Below are positions 56,655 through 64,000 of a stretch of 64,000 bases of DNA, piece after piece. This stretch comes from Dipteris shenzhenensis (lineage: Eukaryota; Polypodiophyta; Polypodiopsida; Gleicheniales). The stretch lies in NCBI GenBank assembly GCA_047967505.1, contig CM106540.1. The stretch is one strand, 5' to 3'. Every line of letters begins with the position of its first letter. The first letter of the stretch is position 1. Position numbers and translations under genes: made by a program. Below the pieces are notes generated by a model, which worked only from the letters and a program-made list of their open reading frames with translations, was not told the DNA's origin and searched no databases.

Positions 56655-58307
56655 CTAGAACACATCACTCTTCCGAGCTATAGCATAAGCCCACACTTTC
56701 CTAGTTGCATCATCAATGAATGTCACATAGTATTCAACCCCGCCTAATGACCGTGTAGGCATGGGACCACATATGTATGAATGCACCAAATCAAGCATTT
56801 CAAACTCTTTCTTTCCCATTCTTTTATGGGCTGATTTAGTTTGCTTCCCATAGAGACAATGCTCACAAAATTCAAAATCAGAGAAACTCAAATGCGATAC
56901 ATAACCCAAACAGCATAAGAGTTTCATTCCATTCTGGCTCATGTGCCCCAACCTGCAATGCCACAAAGAAGTGCTTGGCTGCTCGGTTATTGCAACAACA
57001 TGATCAAATACCCCTGATACATGTAAGGGATACAAAGTCCCACACTTGGCACCCCTGGCCAAAAGCATAGAGCCCTTCTGAATTTTCCAACTCTGAAAGC
57101 CAAAAGTAGTGTGAAAACCAACATCATCTAGCTGACCCACTGAAATAAGACTCTTGGTCAGCTTAGGCACATGTCTCACATGTTTCAAAACAAATGTAGA
57201 CCCATTTGCAAAAGAAAACTTTATGTCACCTGCTCCCACTATGTCACATGCATAGTCATTTCCAAGATGCACACAACCTGTCTTTCCACTATCATAAGTG
57301 GAGAACCATTCCCTATGGGGAGTAACATAGAATGAAGCACCAGAATCCAAAATCCAATCCTGGGAATATGCATCATTTGAAGTGGTAAGCAACTCTGCAG
57401 ATAAAGTAGACATGAAGAGAACATCATTGTCACTATCATGTGTGACTGCATTGATCTCCTCGATCTTCACTTTTCCTTTATCCCCTCTTGGACTCTCTTC
57501 CTTTTGATTTGCACCCCAATTTGCATTCTTTTTCTTATCCTTTTTCTCTCTTTTCAGCTTGTAGCAATCCTTTTTCATATGGCCGTTCTTGCCACAGTGG
57601 TAACACTCAATGTTCCGTGCCCTGGATTTGCTATGAGACATCCCTCTTTCTTGGGACTTCCCCCTGAACTGTGATCTGCCCCTTTGCACATTTAAGGCTG
57701 CATCCTGCTTGTTGCCATCCATAGACTTCCGTCTAATCTCCTCGGCCAACAAGCTACCCACAACATCATCAAATTTCAGTACTCCACCAGGTGCAGAGTT
57801 ACTGATAGCTGTACGGAAGGTATCCCATGAGGATGGCAATGAACATAAGAGAAATATTGCCTTAGTCTCCGCATCAAAATTCATCTTCTGAGCCTGAAGC
57901 TGGCTGAAAATAATATTGAATTCATTCAAGTGAGAAGCAATGGAGACCCCTTCCTTCATCTGCAGCTCAAACAACCTCTTCATGAGGTAAACTTTATTAG
58001 AGGTAGTTTCCTTCTCATAAGTGGCACACAGTTTCTTCCACAAATCTTCAGTAGTCTGCTCATTTACTACTGTGAAATAAACTGACTCTCCAAGATGAAG
58101 TCTAATAGTAGACTTTGCTAATGCATCCAACTCATTCCAATCATCCTCAGACATATTTGCAGGCTTAGCTTCAATCCCTGCCAAGGGTTTAATCTGCTTC
58201 TTTTGAATAAGCACATCCCTTATTTGTTCTTTCCACAAAGAAAAGTTTGTCCCATCAAACTTTTTAATGCTGAAAAACTCCTTTTCAGGCATGGAAGAGG
58301 ATGCCAT
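56655..58307 (-). pseudogene. copia Gag, protease and integrase N-terminal part
   Basis: From the ATG at 58307 one open frame of about 550 residues reads Gag (FSIKKFDGTNFSLWKEQIRD, LMKRLFELQMKEGVSIASHL), a CCHC knuckle (CYHCGKNGHMKKDC), protease (DWILDSGASFYVTPHREWF), and integrase (HCRLGHMSQNGMKLL, FCEHCLYGKQTKSAHK). The first integrase catalytic aspartate is replaced: LVHSYICGPMPT, where the older paralogue has LVHSDVCGPMPT. The change is GAC to TAC at 56775-56777. The element would therefore be integrase-dead even without its other defects. The ATG is preferred over upstream frame sequence because alignment with Gag starts at FSIKKFDG. Confidence 0.92.
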
Positions 58308-59734
58308 GATGCAAATGAAACAAAATCCCAAATGCTAGTCCCTGCAAGAGAGAATCACACCAAATACCAGGTGCACCCAAATGTGTATGCCACAATAGAC
58401 TGAAATATCACAAAAGACTCAAAGCTCAAAGCATCAAAAGATGCATCTGACTCATGTGCATATACTATGCATCCATATGAGCAAATCTGGCCCAAAAGAA
58501 AATGCCAATAAGTCCCAAATGACTCAAGCATAAACACCGTCCACTGGCATATACATCAATAATATCTCATCCAAGAGAGCATAGCACTATCAGTGCATCA
58601 CCAGCAATGTGTCAAAGCTGTCCCTCAGCATAAAATAGCATCCATGTGCAAAGCATCCATAAAAAAATAGCATCCCACAAGGTAATTTGGGCCTATCAGC
58701 GCATCCAACAAGGACCGCAATGCATCCAAATGGCCTATAAATCATCCACTGCAACCCAATGCATACCACGAATGAGCGCACACTGCTCAAACTGCAACCA
58801 GAGTGATCTACATCAGGTATGCTCAAGAAATCATAGTCCCACGGTAATGAGCGCTACTGAAAATAGAACCTGAGATGCCTCAAAACATGGGCGCCATCGC
58901 ATAATTGGACTCAGCAAGAAAATCTGCAAATATCTCTCTTCTGCCAGAACTCCAAAATCCCAACCGATGAGTGAGAAATGGGAGTCAATACTTATCCACT
59001 GCCATGTGGCATAAATCTAAGGTTTCAAAACCTTAGAATGAAAAATGCATAACAGAGAGACGAAATCGAATACACAGAGATCTATAACTCTGAAAATCCT
59101 CCATCGAATAGTGCAAGAACTGATAGGTAGGGGTTTTTGGGCGTCCGGAACGCAATGGGACAGACGGTTTTAGAAACCGTGGTCTCAATCACTGGGTCCA
59201 ACACACGGACTGAAAAACGTTTTTGGAAACAGAGCTGTTTGTAAACTCCACCGGAGTGCGAATGATGAGCAACATAGAAGTTTTAGGACCTCCTGAGTCC
59301 ACTGGAACTGACAGATCTGCAAATGGTTGCTCCAAACTTGAGTTCCAACACCCGGGCAAAAAATGCAGAAACTGACACAGTGAGTCAGAAATCCAATGAA
59401 ATGATCCCAGATTCAAGAATGAAGGTGTTTCCAAGCTCCTGAAGTAATGTGGACACCAAAAGCAAGCAATAGTTGCCTCTACAAGTCAATACGGAGTCTC
59501 TGTCATCGAATGGAACAGGGAAAAGCTCAAAAAACGACTTTTTCTTTGAAAGCTCTTAACAGGCTCTCAAAACCACTTCGCAAAGCCAAAGTGACTTTTC
59601 CAAAGGTTCCTCCAAGGTCTCTGCACACTCGGATGCAAGTAAAGTCACCCACAAAGCTTCCCACAGAGCTTCTCCTTCCTCCCACAGAGCTACTGAGCTT
59701 CAAGCATTCACGCACGCTTAGCTAGATCACTCGA
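58308..59734 (-). other. untranslated leader of the copia element
   Basis: About 1.4 kb between primer site and Gag ATG has no coding resemblance on either strand. It is long compared with the 171-bp LTR. It has many GCATCCA/CATCCAT-like short repeats at 58400-58760. Confidence 0.7.
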
Positions 59735-59746
59735 GCTCTGATACCA
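59735..59746 (-). other. primer-binding site for initiator tRNA-Met
   Basis: On the minus strand TGGTATCAGAGC lies two bases inside the 5' LTR, the standard copia site. Confidence 0.93.
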
Positions 59747-59748
59747 GT

Positions 59749-59919
59749 TGAGAGTGCTCTCAACGAAAGCAAGAATGGAAGAAGGAGAGAGAGAGACAGA
59801 GAGCCACACAAGTTTTGGTGGGTGCAGAACCACCCTAATCTTCTTTTTCATTCATTTATATATGTGTTTGAGTATTGTACATAACTGGGGTAAAGGCACA
59901 GTGACCTTTAACCCCCACA
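59749..59919 (-). repeat. 5' LTR of the minus-strand copia element
   Basis: The 171-bp LTR has TG...CA ends, TGAGAGTGCTCTCAAC at one edge and ACCCCCACA at the other. It is nearly identical to 54058-54228. Its terminal GAGAGTGCTCTC is itself a palindrome. Confidence 0.95.
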
Positions 59920-60515
59920 TTTTCTAGGTAAGTTAGATGACTAGTTTCTTTCATGTAAACACAATAAATAAATTTCTAGGAACTCAATCGAATACTCCCT
60001 GATGGTTTCTACCATGAACCTTTTAAAGTTGATGGTGTGTTCCTTACATGACTTTACATTGTTTATAATTTCTTTGCTCCCTCCGCGTCTCTTTGTTCCC
60101 TTCGATAAATTAACAATGCTAAAGTGTGCCTCAGGACTAGATTTTCAATCATGAGGTTGATTGTTGAAAATGGAGGAAGAGAGAGCTTTAGTTGGAAACT
60201 GGGAAGGTGGGGAGATAGCCAAATTATGGAACGGCCGTATTCAACAAGAACGGTATCACTAACGTATTTAACAAGAATGGCATTAAATCAAATTCTATTC
60301 GATGGTGCCTGGAGTTATAGATGGGACTACGGGGCATTAGGAAACTCCAGAGCTCATTTGTGGGGCCTTTTAGGCTAGAAGAAAAATAGCCCTCCACCAA
60401 TCAGAGGAGGGCCTACGTAATGTAGAAATCATAAAAAGGAAGAAAAAAGGAAAAAATTGAGCTTGCATTCAATAGGGATATTTTTTCATTTATTATATCT
60501 GACGTACATGATTTT

Positions 60516-60743
60516 TTGGTGTAGAATTTGATGCTTTTGACATTGCCGATGCGTTCATAACGAGCCAAAACTCCCAAAATAGCATTTGAAACATTGAGAA
60601 TGGGTGCCTGGGAGCCCGAAAAAAGATGCATTCTGGTGTACAATCTTTTCTTGGCCCTTTTTTTGCCTTTTTTGGGCCTCTAGGTTTCCATTCTCAGTGC
60701 TCAGATGCGTCAGCGATGTCAAAAACATTAAATTCTACACCAA
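60516..60743. repeat. foldback with 36-bp arms, copy 2
   Basis: This is the counterpart of 45007-45232. The arms TTGGTGTAGAATTTGATGCT... and ...TTAAATTCTACACCAA are kept, with a few more mismatches than in copy 1. Confidence 0.75.
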
Positions 60744-61169
60744 TTTTTCAAAGAAGTTAAGTGGCAAGTCTATTTAAAACAGCTACCTTGTCAGTTTGCT
60801 TTTTGATATAATTTATTTTTGAAACCCAAAAAACAAGAAATATAGTGATTTCTCTTAGGGGTCCAAAATGAGCTTTGAATTTTCCTAATGGGCACAGCTC
60901 ATGGGAGTGTTCTCCGGTGTTATCTCCCTATTTATTTCTTGCAATGATCATGTTCTGGTGCAGGAAATCTTGAGTACCATTCTTCTAGTAGCTCGCTTCC
61001 TTAGGATAAACCATGATCCTAATGGTAGCAGGAAGTAACATGAAACTTATTGCTGTATCCAATTTCTGCCATTATAAAACTCTCACAACCATGCAACCAG
61101 ATTCATTCCAATCCCATTATGCATCACATTGATGCTCAACCGCTCGAAATATGTGGATTACGGATAGCC

Positions 61170-61548
61170 GTGAGGTGATCCAAAAGCTCTAATCTCCTGC
61201 AAATTGGTAATAGATGGAGATTTTGTTGACTATGCTTCAGGCTTGGTCACTATGCTTCTAGCTTTTCCATGCCATTTCCTCTCCATACGATCAATCAAGC
61301 CCATTGCTTCTATGTTAATGAACTTCATTTTACCAAGGCTAGCTTTCTCTCCTTTTAATGGTACGATTAACAAAAATGATTCCTTCTCTTCTAGCATTCG
61401 GCTTTATCATTTTTTTTTGCTTCTTGGAACTAGGCTTGTCGAAAGTTCCCAACATCCAATCTTTACAATGGGTGAATGGTATATCACAGAGAGCATGCTT
61501 GCAGGCATGGCATCTGCAATTGTTGTATCCAAGTAGAATGGTATACAA
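61170..61548 (-). pseudogene. unrecognised minus-strand coding-like segment, copy 2
   Basis: The minus strand reads YNNCRCHACKHALCDIPFTH, DWMLGTFDKPSSKKQKKMIK, PNARREGIIFVNRTIKRRES, then in another frame KFINIEAMGLIDRMERKWHG. It is the tandem counterpart of 45640-46022. Differences between the copies include conservative replacements, which is compatible with past coding use but too few to prove it. Confidence 0.3.
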
Positions 61549-64000
61549 ATTTCCTAAGCTAACTATCTAGCAAGCCACGGAATTTGAAGACCATTGGCCT
61601 AATCTAATATAGTTTTGCTTCCAAAAACGATTACATATACACAAGGGAGACCAAATCGCAATCAAAGCTAGCCATAATCTGACTTTAGGTGCTCAAAATT
61701 GTTCATCTCTTTTGATATCCTACACAAACACAATGGGACCGTTTGACTATTGATTATGGGCTCCATGGCACAAGATGAGCTAAGGTTTTTAGGATTCTTA
61801 GTGCTCTAGGCACCATTGCCAGGGACTGGGATAAAGGAGCGATCTTGCTCTTCAATCTTGATAACAAGATTACATTCGTTCACAATCATTAATTTCAATA
61901 GGATGTCATGAATTTATGCAAAGCAATTGGTGCAAGATCAAAAGAGAAAGTAGTTGTGAGTGCAATGCACGTTGAAGGAACCAGCAAAGACAAATATGTA
62001 CAAAGAAGTGAGTGTTGTGATGGTGGGTTCTGTTGTGTGTGGGCTACTAGGTGACCTACAAGTTGGATCAGCAAATAGAGGAAGTCATTGATATGGCAAA
62101 GAGTGCTGAGGGCTAAAGCTATGTGTAGACCTACTTCCAACTGGAGGAGTTGTACCTGATCGGAGCGAAGTCTCACCCATGGGAGTATATCCAAGCAAGG
62201 CATCGAAGCATCTGCAATTATAGGAGGCCAAGTCTTTGATGTTGGAAGTAGGGGTGTTCACCATCTCGCTATAGGGACCATGCATCCCACAATCGAGGAA
62301 CCTTTAGGCTATGTTTGTAAGCATTGTACACTCGTCTATCATCTTGGAACAATGCTTCAGATTGAGACTCGAGAGGAAGGAGATTTGCTGATGCAATAGG
62401 AGTCCTAGTCACTGAAGCATATGCAACCAAGGATGTTTTTATCGAAGCTATGCTCATATATCAATATAAAATCTTGGCGAAAGTTTTCAAGCTCATTTTT
62501 TTAGTTTCACAATATTGATTGAATGTAGTACTTTTTATATATTTTCTTTTGAATTTTGAAGGAAAAAATGTAAATCCTGGCGAAACTTTAAATTTTTTTG
62601 CATAAAAGTTTCAAATCCTGGCAAATGTTTCAAACATTTATTTTTATTAGGGCATATAAACTTTTGATGCCAATATAAAAGTTTAGCTTCTTAACAAAAC
62701 TAACTTGAAAAAATCATCCATACATGCAACATACCAAAGTTTGATTCAAGGTTTCCAAAGCTCATACTATGAACAAGATTTTGCATGATCGATGAGTGGA
62801 TGGTCTCAACAGAAGAAGAAAAGTTAGCCATAGCAACAGCTAAGGATTTAAGCTCTGCCATAGCCACCAAGGATCAAACATTATAGGTGAGATTTCACCT
62901 CAATTATAGAGGTTGGAAGTTTAGATGTTTTGTCTTGTGGAATATATTCGCATGGAAAGGGCCTAGCAATAGCCACATCCATCTTCTATCTTATTTGTCT
63001 ATATATAATTTATTTCTAAGATTGACGTGTCCCTCAACGAGTTGTGATATGTGGCATGCATATAGACCTCCACATGAAAGGAAGGTTGAGTTTCCCTTCC
63101 CCTTCATCCTTCTTCCTCCCCCTACTCTCTCCTCTCCATTTTGTGTACCCTCCATTCCCCTCCACTCCTGTCTCGGCTATGCCTTCCTCACCCTCTTCCT
63201 CCAATTGCACATGGTACTCGTTTGTATTTTAAAAAGCCTAAAAAGAGTTTTGTGAAACAATTTTAATTGTGCAATTTAAGAGGCAATGTTAAGAGTAGCA
63301 CTACAATACTGCATGGTCCAAGAGAAGCCTAAAAGGCTCAAGGAAACCATAATCCTAAATGAGCATATATAGAACCTATTTTCTAAACCTAATCTAGGAG
63401 TGTATAATTAGCTACATGTGCGCTCTCTCTCTCCCTAATTTAACAATAATGCACAACTAAACCTCTCATATTCAATTCCATCGCAAAGGTTACCAGTTTG
63501 CTAGATATATCTCTCATTACTTTCTAGCTCTCATGTAGTTATCTTTCAAGCTAGGTAGCAAATTATACTAGCAAGTCCATAATGGCTATTCAACATGTTT
63601 GTTTCTCACTCACATTTTCATCTTCCCATCATTGCTACCCACATCTTCCCTTAAATTCAAAAATCAATTGGAAGTAGACCACCTTTAGCTTGAAGCTCTT
63701 ATAAAATGCAAATCAATCAACTACTTTATTTTAATGTTTAACAAGCTTTCCACTCTATGAAAGTTGCTACTCTTTATCTTTTTATAAAGTATTGAAATTA
63801 ACATAAGTGAAGACTTTGAAGTTCGGATTTAATACATAAGAATTGTTATTACAACCTCTTGAAGGTGCTCGGGGAGTTGCACTTAGAAACTATAAAAGTA
63901 CAACGAGGTATTGGAGAGGAATATAGCAATCTCTTTCGATTACAGCTAATTTTTAAACTTGTAATTTAAAGATTTAAGGGGACATGCAATGCAGACCCAT

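Larger units (their letters stand above)
54058..59919 (-). mobile_element. Ty1/copia retrotransposon with 171-bp LTRs, recently inserted but disabled
   Basis: The element is 5862 bp, read on the minus strand: 5' LTR (right), tRNA-iMet primer site, about 1.4 kb leader, Gag-PR-INT-RT-RH, purine tract, 3' LTR (left). A perfect 5-bp target duplication TTTTC flanks it (54053-54057 and 59920-59924). The paralogous unit at 44395-44420 (GAAGACTTTTTCTAGGTAAG) is the empty site. LTRs differ at only a few bases, so insertion is recent. It is related to the remnant at 1.8-5.4 kb. Confidence 0.97.
53810..64000. repeat. large tandem duplication, copy 2 (cut by window end)
   Basis: This copy starts TAAAGTCCACACTGTGACTC, is interrupted by the copia element at 54058-59919, and resumes TTTTCTAGGTAAG to the end of the window. 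The last bases match about 53260-53287 of copy 1, so roughly 0.5 kb of the unit lies outside. Compared with copy 1 it lacks about 70 bases near 63203. Confidence 0.9.

Overview
The window is nuclear DNA of a land plant with a large, transposon-packed genome. Plant Ty1/copia and Ty3/gypsy retrotransposons with a tRNA-iMet primer site, a LINE tail, a LEA_2/NHL-type plant protein gene and a DUF7869-type transposase-like gene all point that way. A seed-free plant (fern, lycophyte or bryophyte) is my guess from the DUF7869 gene and the odd methylase-like locus, but the sequence does not settle it. I see no operons, rRNA, intact tRNA or CRISPR array.

Layout. 0-6.15 kb is a patchwork of dead retroelements: gypsy gag (+), a copia internal region without LTRs (-), and a LINE tail (-). 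The only intact ordinary gene is an intronless LEA_2/NDR1-HIN1-like gene at 7640-8383 (+), followed by a roughly 0.9 kb direct duplication. From 10.6 to 14.8 kb there is unassigned DNA with several small tandem repeats and two hairpins.

The most unusual part is about 14.8-35.1 kb. Its left edge carries a minus-strand DUF7869-family transposase-like gene (14.9-18.0 kb) with recognisable acidic motifs but a broken frame. From about 18.07 to 35.03 kb a family of perfect and near-perfect palindromes (half-site GGAGAATGGCACT) recurs: as short-period repeats, as a higher-order satellite at 24.1-28.95 kb, and singly in the non-coding gaps of a plus-strand gene cluster at 29.2-34.85 kb. That cluster reads, in order, a ParB-like domain, a degenerate beta-class DNA-methylase-like domain, an FCP1-type HAD phosphatase domain and a SET domain. 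Several blocks start at splice-acceptor-like sites without an ATG, so the last three may be exons of one gene. I propose, as inference, one large mobile or formerly mobile unit of about 20 kb carrying a transposase-like gene and chromatin/DNA-modification-like cargo.

36.6-44.2 kb holds decayed minus-strand gypsy pieces (protease, RT, integrase tail, RNase H), a pair of inverted gag-like arms and a MITE-like element. From 44.17 kb to the window end an approximately 4.9 kb unit is present twice in tandem. Each copy was later hit by a different copia element: one with 716/727-bp LTRs in the first copy (+), one with identical-length 171-bp LTRs in the second (-). Each copy therefore serves as the empty site for the insertion in the other. 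Both copia elements are disabled by stops, frameshifts, a deleted RNase H, or a replaced integrase aspartate.
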